A stretch of DNA of 64,000 nucleotides, taken from Hydrogenivirga caldilitoris (GTDB lineage: Bacteria; Aquificota; Aquificia; Aquificales; Aquificaceae). The stretch covers positions 248,001 through 312,000 of the forward strand of contig NZ_RCCJ01000001.1 of NCBI RefSeq assembly GCF_003664005.1, in the 5' to 3' direction. The notes beneath the pieces are model-generated. The model did no database searches. It had not been told where the DNA came from and saw nothing but the letters and a program-made list of their open reading frames with translations. The stretch's first letter is position 1. Every line of letters starts with the position of its first letter. This document shows positions 25,705 to 35,359 of the stretch, in pieces. Made by a program: the position numbers and the translations under genes.

Positions 25705-26646
25705 ATGAGAGTATTTGTAACAGGGGGAACGGGTTTCGTAGGTAGGTATGTGGTCAGGTATCTGATGGAGAGAGGGCATAAGGTTGTCCTGGGTGTAAGG
25801 AGTCCAGAAAAGGCAAGGGCTCTCTTCGGTGATAAGGCTGAAGTGTACAGCGTTGACTTCTCCGATAAAGCTTCTCTGAGAGAAGTCCTGAGCCTTTCAA
25901 AGATAGAGGCAGTGGTTCATCTTATAGGGATACTTTTTGAAAACAAGAGAAGGGGTTTAACCTTTGAAAAGGTGCATTACCTTTACTCCTTAAACCTTTA
26001 CCAGACCATGAAAGAGCTTGGCATAGAGAGAGCCGTTCATATGAGTGCTTTGGGAACTCATGATGAAGCACCCTCTCGTTACCACCAGACTAAGAGGTGG
26101 GCTGAAAAGCACCTCATGGAGAGCGGGATTAGATACACAATCTTTAGACCGTCTTTGATACTTGGACCTGAACAGAAGCTCTTTTATGACATGGACAGCA
26201 TAACCAGAGTGATCCCCATAGTTGCGTTGCCTGGGGGAGGCAACTACAGATTCCAACCAGTTGATGTGAGAGATGTAGCACAGTGTTTCGTTGCTTCCCT
26301 TGAGAAGCCGGAAACGGAAAACAGTATATACGAACTGTGTGGAACGAAGCAGGTTAGCTTTAGGGAACTTCTACAAGATATATTCTCCCGCTGGAACAGA
26401 AGGGTTCTTATGGTTCCACTGCCCAAGTTTTTGATGTACTATATGGGAAAGGTTGTTGAGCTCTTCGTTCAGCCACCGCCCTTTTCCTCAGACCAGATAC
26501 TCATGATGTGGAAAGACAACGTGTGTGGAATTCTGGGAGATGCCCAGTCAGATGGGGTCCAGAAGGTGCTTGAAAAGGAACCGGTGCCCTATGAGGAATC
26601 CCTATCCTGGGCTCTTGAGGAGTATAAAAAAATTATCTCTTCTTGA
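25705..26646 (+). CDS. NAD(P)-binding epimerase-like protein (NDUFA9/atypical SDR type)
   Basis: Rossmann-fold protein of 313 residues with the N-terminal VTGGTGFVGRYVVRYL dinucleotide motif and a segment near AVVHLIGILFE typical of atypical short-chain dehydrogenases related to NDUFA9, a complex I assembly subunit. The usual catalytic YxxxK appears as YHQTK (SRYHQTKRWAEKHL). It could act in quinone or complex I metabolism or on a nucleotide sugar. It directly follows the DUF71 gene and overlaps the 3' end of convergent yidC by 14 bases. Confidence 0.78.
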   Translation: MRVFVTGGTGFVGRYVVRYLMERGHKVVLGVRSPEKARALFGDKAEVYSVDFSDKASLREVLSLSKIEAVVHLIGILFENKRRGLTFEKVHYLYSLNLYQTMKELGIERAVHMSALGTHDEAPSRYHQTKRWAEKHLMESGIRYTIFRPSLILGPEQKLFYDMDSITRVIPIVALPGGGNYRFQPVDVRDVAQCFVASLEKPETENSIYELCGTKQVSFRELLQDIFSRWNRRVLMVPLPKFLMYYMGKVVELFVQPPPFSSDQILMMWKDNVCGILGDAQSDGVQKVLEKEPVPYEESLSWALEEYKKIISS

Positions 26647-28168
26647 GAATCACGTTCTTTATTAGGTAGTTCTGTCCTATGTTCAGTATGTTGTTTACGG
26701 TCCAGTAAAGGACAAGTCCGGAGGGGAAGTTGGCAAACAGAAAGGTGAAGGCAACAGCTGATATGTACATTATCAGGTTTTGTTTTGGGTCAGGATTGGG
26801 AGTGAACTTCTGCTGTAGTATCATCGTGAGTCCCATAATCACAGGTAGTATATAGAAGGGGTCTTTGTCTGCAAGGGAGTGTATCCACAGCATTCCCGAA
26901 AGCTTAAGGTCAACGGTGATTATGAGGACCTTGTAAAGGGCAAAAAATACAGGTATCTGGACAAGTATAGGTAAACAGCCACTCATAGGGTTGAACCCTA
27001 TTTCTGAGTAGAGTTTCATCATCTCCTGTTGCATCTTTACAGGGTCATCCTTGTATTTCTTCTTTATTTTTTCAAGCTGAGGAGCAGCCTCTTGAAGTTT
27101 CATCATAGAGGTTGTGCTCTTGTAGTTTAATGGGAAGAAGACAAGCCTCAGAAGGAAAGTGAGTATAACAATGGACAACACCCAGCTTCCTGTGTGTTCG
27201 TATACCCAGTACATAAAGATGAAAAGAGGTTTAACGGCAACCTTGAGCATCCCCCAGTCCAGCAGGTCTGATAGTTCCAGCTCCCTAAGACGGGAGTAAT
27301 ACTTTGCTCCCATATAGAGTGTTAGAGGTTCGTCGTATCCAACGTATGTGAAGGTTATCTCCTTTTCCTTCTCCTCACCCTCAGGTTTGTAGCTCACCTT
27401 GTTTATCACAACGTGGCTTATCTTTCCCTTGAAACCCTTAAAGAAGTATCTGCTCTCCTCACCTGCAAACTCAATATTTCCCTCTATAAACTCTCTTGCC
27501 TTTATGTCATCCTTGTCAATCCTGAGGACCTCACCACCAAGTTTTAAAACCGGACCCTCATGGGTGTAAAAGGAAGCCTCAAAGGGATGGGTGCCCACAA
27601 GGACATAGACCTTCCTATTCAGGTTGCTTTTGACTGTAAGCTTTACGTAAAAGTCTTTGAATTCAAGCTCCTTTGTTAGCTCCTTTCCCCCTTTTTTGAA
27701 GGTGAGTATGAGTTTATCCTCTCTTTTTTCTATTTTGTATTCTCCGAAGTTAAGGTCGTAGTCAATATCAGGGTTTCCAGTATAAACCTCAAGGGGGTAC
27801 ACATTGAGCTTCTTCTCAGCTTCAGTTATCAGGTCAAAACCGAACTGCTTGTCCACAAAGCTTACAATTCTCCCTCCTTCGGGAGAAACCTCTATGCTGA
27901 AACTTCCTACATCGTATTTTAGTGTCTTTACAGGTTTCTTCTTCTCCCTGGTTGTTCCAAGCATAAGCTGTGGTGCGGAGGCTTTTTCTTCGGGCTCAGT
28001 TTTCTTAACCTCCTTTGCTGTTTGCTCTTGTTGAGGTGGAGGCGTTTGTTGAGGGGCGGGTCTTAGGAAGTAAGAGGAGAAAAGTTCATAGCCTAAAAGG
28101 AAAAAGGCTATAAGGGTCATGGCTATAAAGATTCTCTTAGGGTCTGGACCCTGCTGTTGCGGCATCAA
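26633..28168 (-). CDS. yidC: Membrane protein insertase YidC
   Basis: Inserts membrane proteins with or without SecYEG. The 511-residue protein has one N-terminal transmembrane helix (about 12-30), a proline/glutamine/glutamate-rich linker, a large periplasmic beta domain (about 75-320) and the conserved five-helix core (about 325-505) that includes [20 protein letters not shown]. The start overlaps the yidD stop by 4 bases. Order rpmH-yidD-yidC is conserved in bacteria, except that rnpA is missing here. It presumably inserts the F1Fo c-subunit encoded just upstream in the same direction. Confidence 0.96.
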   Translation of the reverse strand: MMPQQQGPDPKRIFIAMTLIAFFLLGYELFSSYFLRPAPQQTPPPQQEQTAKEVKKTEPEEKASAPQLMLGTTREKKKPVKTLKYDVGSFSIEVSPEGGRIVSFVDKQFGFDLITEAEKKLNVYPLEVYTGNPDIDYDLNFGEYKIEKREDKLILTFKKGGKELTKELEFKDFYVKLTVKSNLNRKVYVLVGTHPFEASFYTHEGPVLKLGGEVLRIDKDDIKAREFIEGNIEFAGEESRYFFKGFKGKISHVVINKVSYKPEGEEKEKEITFTYVGYDEPLTLYMGAKYYSRLRELELSDLLDWGMLKVAVKPLFIFMYWVYEHTGSWVLSIVILTFLLRLVFFPLNYKSTTSMMKLQEAAPQLEKIKKKYKDDPVKMQQEMMKLYSEIGFNPMSGCLPILVQIPVFFALYKVLIITVDLKLSGMLWIHSLADKDPFYILPVIMGLTMILQQKFTPNPDPKQNLIMYISAVAFTFLFANFPSGLVLYWTVNNILNIGQNYLIKNVILKKR

Positions 28169-28371
28169 GGTATATCCACACCTCCTTTAGACCAGGGATT
28201 GCACCTTAAAATCCTCCAAAAAGCTTTAAGCGAGCCTTTCAAAGCTCCATGTTTTTCTATAGCAAGGGCTGCGTACTCTGAACAGGTAGGGTGGTATTTA
28301 CAGCTTGGCGGATAGAGGGGAGACACAAAGAGCTGCCAAAACCTAAGCAGTTTTATCAAAAACCAACTCAT
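28165..28371 (-). CDS. yidD: Membrane protein insertion efficiency factor YidD
   Basis: Small amphipathic protein of 68 residues with the family core [15 protein letters not shown] and the NPWSKGG C-terminal segment. It helps YidC-dependent insertion at the membrane. The ATG follows the rpmH TAG with no intervening base, leaving no room for the rnpA gene that normally lies between them. Confidence 0.95.
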   Translation of the reverse strand: MSWFLIKLLRFWQLFVSPLYPPSCKYHPTCSEYAALAIEKHGALKGSLKAFWRILRCNPWSKGGVDIP

Positions 28372-28512
28372 CTAAGGTGCCAGCCTCTTTCTCCCCTTTT
28401 GCCTTCTCCTCTTGATTACCTTCCTGCCAGCCCTGCTCTTCATCCTGGCGAGGAAACCACTTTTCCTCTTTTTCTTTCTGTTGGAGATGTGCGGCTTTAA
28501 AGCCTCAGGCAT
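28372..28512 (-). CDS. rpmH: 50S ribosomal protein bL34
   Basis: Very short, strongly basic protein of 46 residues, read by eye: it starts MPEALKPHISNRKKKRKSG, continues through FLARMKSRAGRKVIKRRRQ and ends RKRLAP. The FLARMKSRAGRKV core and the following arginine-rich tail are the bL34 signature. The N-terminus differs from the usual MKRTYQPS start. A GGAGGTTTAACCT leader gives a good ribosome site. It heads the rpmH-yidD-yidC group. Confidence 0.95.
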   Translation of the reverse strand: MPEALKPHISNRKKKRKSGFLARMKSRAGRKVIKRRRQKGRKRLAP

Positions 28513-28536
28513 AGGTTAAACCTCCTCTCTTAGAAG

Positions 28537-28549
28537 GAAGGCGGAGCCT

Positions 28550-28551
<2 letters not shown>
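28537..28551 (-). terminator. GC-rich hairpin at the atpE stop codon
   Basis: On the minus strand GAAGGC-TCC-GCCTTC forms a 6-base-pair stem with a 3-base loop, beginning within the TGA stop of atpE and ending 24 bases before the rpmH ATG. It lacks a clear U-run (CTTCT follows), so it may be an attenuating or RNA-processing hairpin rather than a full terminator. Confidence 0.4.
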
Positions 28552-28897
<346 letters not shown>

Positions 28898-28907
28898 TTA
28901 CCTCCTT

Positions 28908-29318
28908 TTACTTTATTATCACAGATGGAATATCTAACTCATCAATAATTCTACACATTAACGGAGTTGGCTGACAGCCCCATAGGACCATATCGGGCTT
29001 CTTGTCTTTCACAAACTTTGGCACTTCCTCCTGTAAGTCACCCGCAACACTCTCTATGATAATCTTTGCTTCCTCACTACCTTTTACGTGTTTCCAGGTG
29101 TGGGTTACTTTATTCCTTACTCTTTCCTTCGCGTTCTTAACCGTGTCTGGGGGTAGAGGTACTCCAAGGGAGACACTTGCCTTCTCAAGTCTATATAAGT
29201 CTTCAAGGACGACAAAAACGCTCACTTCGGCAGAAAATAACTCTTCATACCTCGCAAGCATATCAAGAGCCTTTTTACACTCTGGTGCCCCATCTGTAAG
29301 AATTAATACTATTCTCAT
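28908..29318 (-). CDS. Universal stress protein-like protein between atpB and atpE
   Basis: Protein of 136 residues with an alpha/beta UspA-like fold: MRIVLILTDGAPECKKALDML at the N-terminus is typical, here shortened to its key IVLILTDGAPECKKAL. Later KKPDMVLWGC and IPSVIIK match the ends of such proteins. The Gly-rich ATP loop of classical Usp proteins (GxxG9GS/T) is not evident. It sits between the genes for Fo subunits a and c, separated by 1 and 13 bases, so it is co-expressed with the ATP synthase membrane sector; a role in assembly or regulation is possible but unproven. Confidence 0.6.
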   Translation of the reverse strand: MRIVLILTDGAPECKKALDMLARYEELFSAEVSVFVVLEDLYRLEKASVSLGVPLPPDTVKNAKERVRNKVTHTWKHVKGSEEAKIIIESVAGDLQEEVPKFVKDKKPDMVLWGCQPTPLMCRIIDELDIPSVIIK

Positions 29319-29319
29319 A

Positions 29320-29979
29320 TCAGTGCTCCTCGTGGGCTACAGCTCCTGCCAAATAAACTACGGAAAGAATCATAAAGACATAGGTCTGTATAAATATGGC
29401 CAAGAACTTTATCGCTACTATAAATACCAAGGCTACCGGAGATACAGCCATCGTAAGGGGATTCTTAATGGCTATACCAACCAGGGCTAAGAGGAGTATA
29501 GCACCACCTTTCATGTTTGCGAACAACCTCAAGGACAGGGTTATAGGTCTTGCTATGTGGGATATTATCTCCACTACAACGAAAAAAGGTGCTAAAAACT
29601 TTATGGGTCCAAGAAAGTGTTTGAAGTAAGCCAGACCGTTAACCCTTATACCTTCAAAGTTATAAAATAGAAACACTGTCAGAGCCATAGCCAGGTTCGT
29701 ATTCATATTTCCCGTTGGCGCATCAAGTCCGGGCACCATTCCCAAAAGGTTTGAGAAGAAGATAAATAATCCCATAGCGGCTATGAGCGGTGTGTACCTT
29801 AGCCCTTCATCCCCTATGTTGTCTTTCAGCATCCCCCTTACGAATCTTAGATAGCCCTCAAGGAGAGCCTGATACTTTGTCGGCTTTATGGAGGGCTTAC
29901 CACCCAGAAGTATGAGGGTTAGGGATATTCCCATTGCAACGAGACCAAGTATCACGTGATTCAGGCTTACCCCTTCCAT
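29320..29979 (-). CDS. atpB: F1Fo ATP synthase subunit a
   Basis: Stator channel subunit of Fo, 219 residues and five to six membrane helices. The essential Arg lies in LSLRLFANMKGG, and the last helix has the conserved Gln in FIQTYVFMILSVVYL. It is shorter than the E. coli protein (271). It heads atpB-usp-atpE; F1 and b-subunit genes are not in the window, a split arrangement. A TATAAT box lies upstream and AAAGGAGC provides a ribosome site. Confidence 0.93.
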   Translation of the reverse strand: MEGVSLNHVILGLVAMGISLTLILLGGKPSIKPTKYQALLEGYLRFVRGMLKDNIGDEGLRYTPLIAAMGLFIFFSNLLGMVPGLDAPTGNMNTNLAMALTVFLFYNFEGIRVNGLAYFKHFLGPIKFLAPFFVVVEIISHIARPITLSLRLFANMKGGAILLLALVGIAIKNPLTMAVSPVALVFIVAIKFLAIFIQTYVFMILSVVYLAGAVAHEEH

Positions 29980-30039
29980 TCCTTCAGCTCCTTTCTTTTC
30001 GGCTGGAAAATTATATCATAACAGCCTTCTGATTATGGG

Positions 30040-31011
30040 CTAAAGGTTTATCTCGGCTCTGAGTATGTCATGGAGATGGATTATCCCCTCCGGCTTTCCC
30101 TCGCCGTTGACAACTATGAGTACTGTTATCTTGTGTTCTTCCATTCTTCTCAACGCTTCCAGAGCCATCTCCTCCGCCCTTGTAGTTTTTGGATTCGGAG
30201 TCATGACATCTCTTGCAAGGCTTGAGTTTAAGTCTCCCCCTCGCTTTACGAACCTTCTTAGGTCACCATCGGTTATTATCCCTGTAAGCCTTCCCGAACT
30301 GTCAACTACCGCTGTTGCTCCAAAACCCTTTGAAGTTATCTCAAGGACAACCTCCTTCATAGGGGTATCCTCCCTGACAACGGGGAGTTCCTCCCCTGTG
30401 TGGTAAAGGTCTCTTACAAGTCTCAGTTTCCTTCCTAATGTCCCGCCGGGATGTCTGAGGGCAAAATCCCTTTCAGTAAACCCCTTGAGTTCAAGTAGGG
30501 TCATCGCAAGGGCATCTCCGAGGACCAGGGTAGCTGTGGATGATGTGGTGGGTGCAAGCTGGAGTGGACAGGCTTCCTTATCCACGTTAAGGTACAGGTG
30601 AACATCACTGTACTTGGCTAAGGTTGAATCTCTGCGGTTTGTTATAGCTATAAGGGGGTTGCCAAGCATCTTTATGTAAGGTAAAAGCTGGACGACCTCT
30701 GCGGATTCCCCACTGTTGGATATGGCGATAACAACATCTCCTTTGTCTATAACACCGAGGTCTCCGTGAAGAGCTTCGGAAGGGTGGAGGAAGTGGGCTG
30801 GCGTCCCAGTACTTGCAAGGGTTGAAGCTATCTTCCGTGCCACATGCCCTGACTTGCCTATACCTGTAACGATAACCTTGCCTTTACAGTTCAGTATAAG
30901 TTCAACAGCCCTAACAAAGTTTTCGTCCAGACCTGTTTTTAATCTCTCTAAACCCTCTATCTCCTCTTTTATTACCCTCTTTGCCCTGCTCAGTACATCT
31001 TCTGGGTTCAT
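30040..31011 (-). CDS. kdsD: Arabinose-5-phosphate isomerase
   Basis: Converts ribulose 5-phosphate to arabinose 5-phosphate, the first step to the LPS sugar Kdo. The 323-residue protein has an N-terminal SIS domain ([27 protein letters not shown] cut to key [26 protein letters not shown]) followed by two CBS domains (about 205-320). It fits with lptD elsewhere in the window, indicating that the cell makes LPS. The ATG overlaps the ppa stop by 4 bases. Confidence 0.92.
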   Translation of the reverse strand: MNPEDVLSRAKRVIKEEIEGLERLKTGLDENFVRAVELILNCKGKVIVTGIGKSGHVARKIASTLASTGTPAHFLHPSEALHGDLGVIDKGDVVIAISNSGESAEVVQLLPYIKMLGNPLIAITNRRDSTLAKYSDVHLYLNVDKEACPLQLAPTTSSTATLVLGDALAMTLLELKGFTERDFALRHPGGTLGRKLRLVRDLYHTGEELPVVREDTPMKEVVLEITSKGFGATAVVDSSGRLTGIITDGDLRRFVKRGGDLNSSLARDVMTPNPKTTRAEEMALEALRRMEEHKITVLIVVNGEGKPEGIIHLHDILRAEINL

Positions 31012-31538
31012 TTCTTCGCCTTATAGTTATCTATACCTTTCTTGATCTCTTCTATGGCGCTCTGGATTCCCTTGAAACTTTCCACCTTAACCCACTTGCC
31101 GGGTTCAAGCTCCTTATAGTGTTCAAAGAAGTGTTTTATCTTGTCTCGGAGAACCTGAGGAAGGTCATCAACGGTCTTCACGTTTTCGTACGTCGGGTCA
31201 AGCTTTGAGTGGGGTACGGCTATAAGCTTGGTGTCCACACCTTCCTCGTCCCGCATCTCAAGCATACCTACAGGTCTGCACCTTATAACTGAGCCAGGGA
31301 CAACAGGCTCCCTTGATATTACCAAGACATCAACCGGGTCCCCATCGTCTGCAAGGGTCTGGGGAATGAAACCGTAGTTAAAGGGATAGTACATGGCGGT
31401 GAAGAGAAACCTGTCAACGAAGACTGCACCCGTCTCCTTATCCACCTCGTACTTTATACCGCTTCCCTGGGGTATCTCAACGACCACGTATATGTCCTCG
31501 GGAGGGTTTTTGCCTGCAGGGATATCCTTCAGTCCCAT
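31008..31538 (-). CDS. ppa: Inorganic pyrophosphatase
   Basis: Soluble family I pyrophosphatase of 176 residues that hydrolyses PPi to drive biosynthesis. Signature residues include [16 protein letters not shown], the metal-binding [11 protein letters not shown] motif and the [17 protein letters not shown]-terminal segment. Length and order fit the E. coli-type enzyme. A strong AAGGAGGTG ribosome site precedes the ATG; rseP lies 15 bases upstream and kdsD overlaps its 3' end. Confidence 0.97.
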   Translation of the reverse strand: MGLKDIPAGKNPPEDIYVVVEIPQGSGIKYEVDKETGAVFVDRFLFTAMYYPFNYGFIPQTLADDGDPVDVLVISREPVVPGSVIRCRPVGMLEMRDEEGVDTKLIAVPHSKLDPTYENVKTVDDLPQVLRDKIKHFFEHYKELEPGKWVKVESFKGIQSAIEEIKKGIDNYKAKK

Positions 31539-31553
31539 CTCTTCACACCTCCT

Positions 31554-32870
31554 TCATCTCATAATCAAACGTAGTATATCGTTTATAACAACGAATGCCA
31601 TAAGAGATATTATCAAAGCAAATCCTACCTTCTGCCAATACTCCTTGAACTTTTCTGGCAGGGGCTTTCTCCTCAACGTTTCTATGAGGAACAGGAGTAT
31701 CAACCCTCCGTCTAAGACCGGAAGGGGTAGGAGGTTGAATATCCCCAACTGTAGGGATATGAAAGCCATTGACGATAGGTAGGGGATTATTCCGCTTTCG
31801 GCAGCCTGCCCTGCAAACTGGGCTATAGCTATGGGACCCCCAAGGGTCTTTACAGATATAGCTCCGGTAACGAGACCTCCAAGAACTTTGAAGGTTAACA
31901 CTACAAGCTCTTTGGTTCTTGTAATAGCCAGACTGAGGGATTCACCTAAAGGGTGAGCTTCCTTTAAACTCTCCATATGGGGAGCTATCCCCAAAACGGG
32001 TTGCTTTGTCTGGGGATGCATAGCAGGTATAACCTCTTTAGTTAGTATCTTTCCGTCCCTTTCCACCGTGAGTTTTATTGAGTTTCCGTTGCTTTCTCTT
32101 ATGAGCTTAACAGCCTGATACCAGCTATTTACAGGTATACCGTTAACCTTTAAGATTCTGTCCCCCTCCTTTAGTCCTATCTGCTTGGCAGGAGAAGGTC
32201 CTATCCCCGGTAGTTCATCAAACACCCTGCCTATCACCGGTGGAATGTGTGGGTTTATACCAAGACTCTCCTGTCCAGTTTCAATCTCTGGCGCCTTTGC
32301 CGTTAGGGTAAGAGTTTTACCGTCTCTCTCAACTACAATTATTAGCTCTTCTTTCTTCCCAAGGGCGTTCTCTACTATGGCTCTCCTTATGTCCTCCCAC
32401 TTTTCAATCTTTACACTTCCTATCTGGATTATCTTGTCTCCCTGTTTTATACCCGAACTTTGCGCCCATGAGTTCTCCTCAACGTAACCTACCAGTGCCG
32501 GCTCTTTCATGTACTTAGGTACGTCAACCCCAACCCAGAATACAACCGTGAACAGGGCTATAGTAAGTATTATGTTGAAGAAGGGACCTCCAAAGGCTAT
32601 GAGTATCTTCTGCCAGTTGGGTTTTGCGGAGAATGCCCTTTTATCTTCAACCTTTTCCTCTTCACCGTAGAGCTTTACATAACCACCAAGAGGTATAACC
32701 GCTATCTGATAAAGGGTTTCTCCAAACCTTTTGGCAAGTATAGGTGGTCCGAAACCAACGGAGAAGACTTCAACTTTAACACCGAACAGCTTAGCCATCA
32801 GAAAGTGGCCAAGCTCATGAAACCATATAAGGAATCCAACTAAGACTAAAAAGGCAAGTAAGGTTTCCAT
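31554..32870 (-). CDS. rseP: RIP metalloprotease RseP (site-2 protease)
   Basis: Intramembrane zinc protease of 438 residues. The first helix carries the HExxH site (FHELGHFL), PDZ domains occupy about 115-190 and 195-285, and the C-terminal membrane segment has the NLLPLPVLDGG motif that supplies the third ligand. In bacteria it releases anti-sigma factors or cleaves signal-peptide remnants. It is co-transcribed with ppa and yjbQ and has an AAGGAGG ribosome site. Confidence 0.94.
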   Translation of the reverse strand: METLLAFLVLVGFLIWFHELGHFLMAKLFGVKVEVFSVGFGPPILAKRFGETLYQIAVIPLGGYVKLYGEEEKVEDKRAFSAKPNWQKILIAFGGPFFNIILTIALFTVVFWVGVDVPKYMKEPALVGYVEENSWAQSSGIKQGDKIIQIGSVKIEKWEDIRRAIVENALGKKEELIIVVERDGKTLTLTAKAPEIETGQESLGINPHIPPVIGRVFDELPGIGPSPAKQIGLKEGDRILKVNGIPVNSWYQAVKLIRESNGNSIKLTVERDGKILTKEVIPAMHPQTKQPVLGIAPHMESLKEAHPLGESLSLAITRTKELVVLTFKVLGGLVTGAISVKTLGGPIAIAQFAGQAAESGIIPYLSSMAFISLQLGIFNLLPLPVLDGGLILLFLIETLRRKPLPEKFKEYWQKVGFALIISLMAFVVINDILRLIMR

Positions 32871-33274
32871 TACTCCTCCTTGATTATTTTGAGAACAACC
32901 TTTCTCTCACGGGGACCGTCAAATTCTGCAAGGAATATAGCCTCCCATGTACCCAGCGTCAAGCCTCCATCAATTATTGGTATCACCCTTGAATTGCCTA
33001 TTATCGCACTCCTTATGTGAGCAGCCGAGTTTCCCTCACCGTGTTCATAGTTGGGGTCGTTCCATGGGACTATCCTTTCTAACATGTAGACCATGTCTTT
33101 GACCACGTCAGGGTCTGCCCCTTCGTTTATGAGGACGCAGGCTGTTGTGTGGGGAACGTAAACTATACATATACCTTCCCTTACCCCTGAACGCTTCACC
33201 GCATCTTTGACCTGCTGGGTTATGTTAACTATGCTGGTATGTTTGGTTGTCCTAACTTTGAATACTTCCGTCAT
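32870..33274 (-). CDS. YjbQ/UPF0047 family protein
   Basis: Small protein of 134 residues of the YjbQ family, with VYVPHTTACVLINEGADP, the histidine-rich HGEGNSAAHI region and GTWEAIFLAEFDGPR. Family members show weak thiamine-phosphate synthase activity in E. coli complementation, but the real role is unclear. I chose the ATG at 33274; an upstream TTG at 33301 would overlap the preceding gene. Its stop touches the rseP start. Confidence 0.85.
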   Translation of the reverse strand: MTEVFKVRTTKHTSIVNITQQVKDAVKRSGVREGICIVYVPHTTACVLINEGADPDVVKDMVYMLERIVPWNDPNYEHGEGNSAAHIRSAIIGNSRVIPIIDGGLTLGTWEAIFLAEFDGPRERKVVLKIIKEE

Positions 33275-33284
33275 GGAGAGTATT

Positions 33285-33647
33285 TTAACCTTCTCCCCCA
33301 AAATCCTGAAGTCTTTTGCGTATAAACTCCCAGCTCCATGCCTTCTGCTGCGTTAAGGGAAGCTGTTTACCTATGTGTTCCTCATACCCTTCAACCCACA
33401 CGTATTCTCCATCGGTAAGCAGCTTAAAGTTGTTGGTTCTGCTTGCCCACGTCCAGTAATTGTGGGGTGTTATTCCCATTCCCTTTTTGAAGGTTTCAAG
33501 TTCATGGGGGAGAAGGGGTCTTGCCACCTTCTCCTCTTCCTGAGCAACCTCCTGAACCGTCTCCTGTACTTCTTTATCTTCCTTTTGGGAAACCTCTTTC
33601 TTCTCCTCTTCTCTCTTTCCAAAGAGTCTTCTTAACTTGTTTAACAC
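33285..33647 (-). CDS. Hypothetical protein with charged N-terminal region
   Basis: I do not recognise this 120-residue protein. Residues 1-50 are a low-complexity Lys/Glu/Gln-rich stretch that may be disordered or a coiled coil. Residues about 50-118 look folded and are rich in aromatics (HNYWTWASRTNNF, EYVWVEGYEEHI, QKAWSWEFIRKRL). There is no signal peptide or membrane helix. It is the first gene of a leftward group with yjbQ, rseP, ppa and kdsD. The 75-base gap to hemE contains divergent promoters. Confidence 0.6.
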   Translation of the reverse strand: MLNKLRRLFGKREEEKKEVSQKEDKEVQETVQEVAQEEEKVARPLLPHELETFKKGMGITPHNYWTWASRTNNFKLLTDGEYVWVEGYEEHIGKQLPLTQQKAWSWEFIRKRLQDFGGEG

Positions 33648-33708
33648 GTCTTTATTGTAAGGTTAAACACCACTGCCCGAAAAGGATTTAGCTCATACTT
33701 CCAGCGGT

Positions 33709-33714
33709 TATAAT
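33709..33714 (+). promoter_or_regulatory. -10 hexamer of hemE
   Basis: A perfect TATAAT ends 8 bases before the hemE ATG, with no ribosome site in between. Transcription would start about 2 bases before the start codon, giving a leaderless mRNA. Confidence 0.5.
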
Positions 33715-33722
33715 CTTCTTTC

Positions 33723-34736
33723 ATGAAGAACGACCTCCTTTTGAGGGCTATAAGGAAGGAGCCTATAGAGCGTTTTCCTGTTTGGCTGATGCGTCAGGCG
33801 GGCAGGTACATGAGAGAGTACAGAGACCTCAGAGCCCGCGAGGAGAACTTCCTAAGCTTCTGCAAGAATGTTGAGCTTGCAGTAAAGGTTTCCCTTTTAC
33901 CTCTGGAACTCCTCGGAGTTGATGCGATAATAATCTTCTCGGATATACTCGTGCCCTTAGAGTCAATAGGTGTGAAGGTTGATTTTGTTGAGGGGGAGGG
34001 TCCAAGGTTAGAGTGGAGCGGGAAGGTCTCAGAGCTTAAAAGGTACAACCCAGAGGATAACGCCTTCGTTTATGAGATTATCAGGAATGTCAAAGAGGCT
34101 CAGGATGAGGTTCCCGTTATAGGCTTTGCAGGAGCACCCTTTACCCTTGCAAGTTATGTGATAGAGGGAAGCTCAAGCAGAGATTTCAGAAAAACCAAAC
34201 TCTTTATGTGGGAGAGGGAGTATGACTTCAAGAAGCTTATGGAGATTCTCAGCGAGACCCTGTACAGGTATATACTAAAGCAGATAGAAGCCGGAGCGGA
34301 CGTTGTTCAACTATTTGATAGCTGGACGAATTACTTGAGCAGGAACGATTATGAGGAGTATGTATTTCCCTACGTGCGGGAGCTGATAAACAGGATAAAG
34401 TCTAAGACGGATACACCACTTATTTACTTTTTTAAGGGCTCATCCTCTTTTATAGACCTTGCGAAGCAGACCCAAGCTGATGTTCTCTCCGTTGACTGGA
34501 GTGTTGACCTGTCCTTAGAAGCGGTCAGGAATGATAAAGTTTTGCAGGGCAACCTTGAGCCGAGCGTCCTTTACGCAAAGGAAGAGACCATAAAATTTAA
34601 GACTCTTGAACTTCTGAACGGAATCCCCCGTAAGACTGGATACATATTTAACCTTGGACATGGGCTCGCTCCCGATATGGAGTTTGATAAGGTTAAGTTC
34701 CTTGTTGATACTGTTAAAGGTTTTAGAATTAATTGA
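33723..34736 (+). CDS. hemE: Uroporphyrinogen decarboxylase
   Basis: Decarboxylates the four acetate side chains of uroporphyrinogen III in heme synthesis. The 337-residue TIM barrel begins with the substrate-binding FPVWLMRQAGRYM motif and has the catalytic Asp in FSDILVPLE plus the GFAGAPFTLASY signature; NLGHGLAPDME near the C-terminus supplies the conserved His. It is followed after 3 bases by hisIE. Confidence 0.96.
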   Translation: MKNDLLLRAIRKEPIERFPVWLMRQAGRYMREYRDLRAREENFLSFCKNVELAVKVSLLPLELLGVDAIIIFSDILVPLESIGVKVDFVEGEGPRLEWSGKVSELKRYNPEDNAFVYEIIRNVKEAQDEVPVIGFAGAPFTLASYVIEGSSSRDFRKTKLFMWEREYDFKKLMEILSETLYRYILKQIEAGADVVQLFDSWTNYLSRNDYEEYVFPYVRELINRIKSKTDTPLIYFFKGSSSFIDLAKQTQADVLSVDWSVDLSLEAVRNDKVLQGNLEPSVLYAKEETIKFKTLELLNGIPRKTGYIFNLGHGLAPDMEFDKVKFLVDTVKGFRIN

Positions 34737-34739
34737 GGT

Positions 34740-35357
34740 ATGCTTAAGCTCAACTTTAACGAGGAAGGTCTTATACCCGTGATAGCCCAGGACTACAGAA
34801 CCGGAGAGGTACGTATGCTTGCCTGGGCAAACGAGGAGGCGGTCAGGAAAACCCTTGAAACAGGCTACGCCCATTACTATTCAAGGAGCAGAAAGGAGTT
34901 GTGGAAGAAGGGTGAGAGTTCCGGGGAGCTCCAAAGGGTATTGGAAATAAGGGTTGATTGTGATGAGGATGCTCTTATATACATAGTAGAGCAGGAAAAG
35001 AACAGGGCGTGCCACACCGGTGAAAGGAACTGCTTTTTTAGGAACATTCAAGGTGAAAGGATAGAAAAACCCCTCCCCTTTGAGGCGCTTCCAAGGTTGC
35101 AGGAGATTATCCAGAGGCGCCTTGAGGAGAAGCCCGAAGGTTCATACACGGTTAAGCTAGCCAGCGAAGGACTGGACAAAGTCATTCAAAAATTTGGTGA
35201 AGAGGCTGTGGAAACTCTGATAGCCCTGAAAAACCGTGAGAAAGGGGAGATACTTTATGAGACGGCGGATATGCTTTACATGCTCTCCTTGGCTCTTACC
35301 CTCAACGATATAGATGTGAAGGAAGTAATGGAAGAGCTTATAAAAAGGATGAAGTGA
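34740..35357 (+). CDS. hisIE: Bifunctional phosphoribosyl-AMP cyclohydrolase / phosphoribosyl-ATP pyrophosphatase
   Basis: Catalyses steps 2 and 3 of histidine synthesis. The HisI domain (about 1-105) has ARG-containing [15 protein letters not shown], the metal-binding [11 protein letters not shown] and the cysteine-rich [10 protein letters not shown]. The HisE domain (about 115-205) has [19 protein letters not shown] and the [11 protein letters not shown] helix with acidic residues binding Mg. Fusion of the two is common. It follows hemE closely; its stop lies 2 bases from the stop of the convergent KaiC-like gene. Confidence 0.96.
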   Translation: MLKLNFNEEGLIPVIAQDYRTGEVRMLAWANEEAVRKTLETGYAHYYSRSRKELWKKGESSGELQRVLEIRVDCDEDALIYIVEQEKNRACHTGERNCFFRNIQGERIEKPLPFEALPRLQEIIQRRLEEKPEGSYTVKLASEGLDKVIQKFGEEAVETLIALKNREKGEILYETADMLYMLSLALTLNDIDVKEVMEELIKRMK

Positions 35358-35359
35358 CT

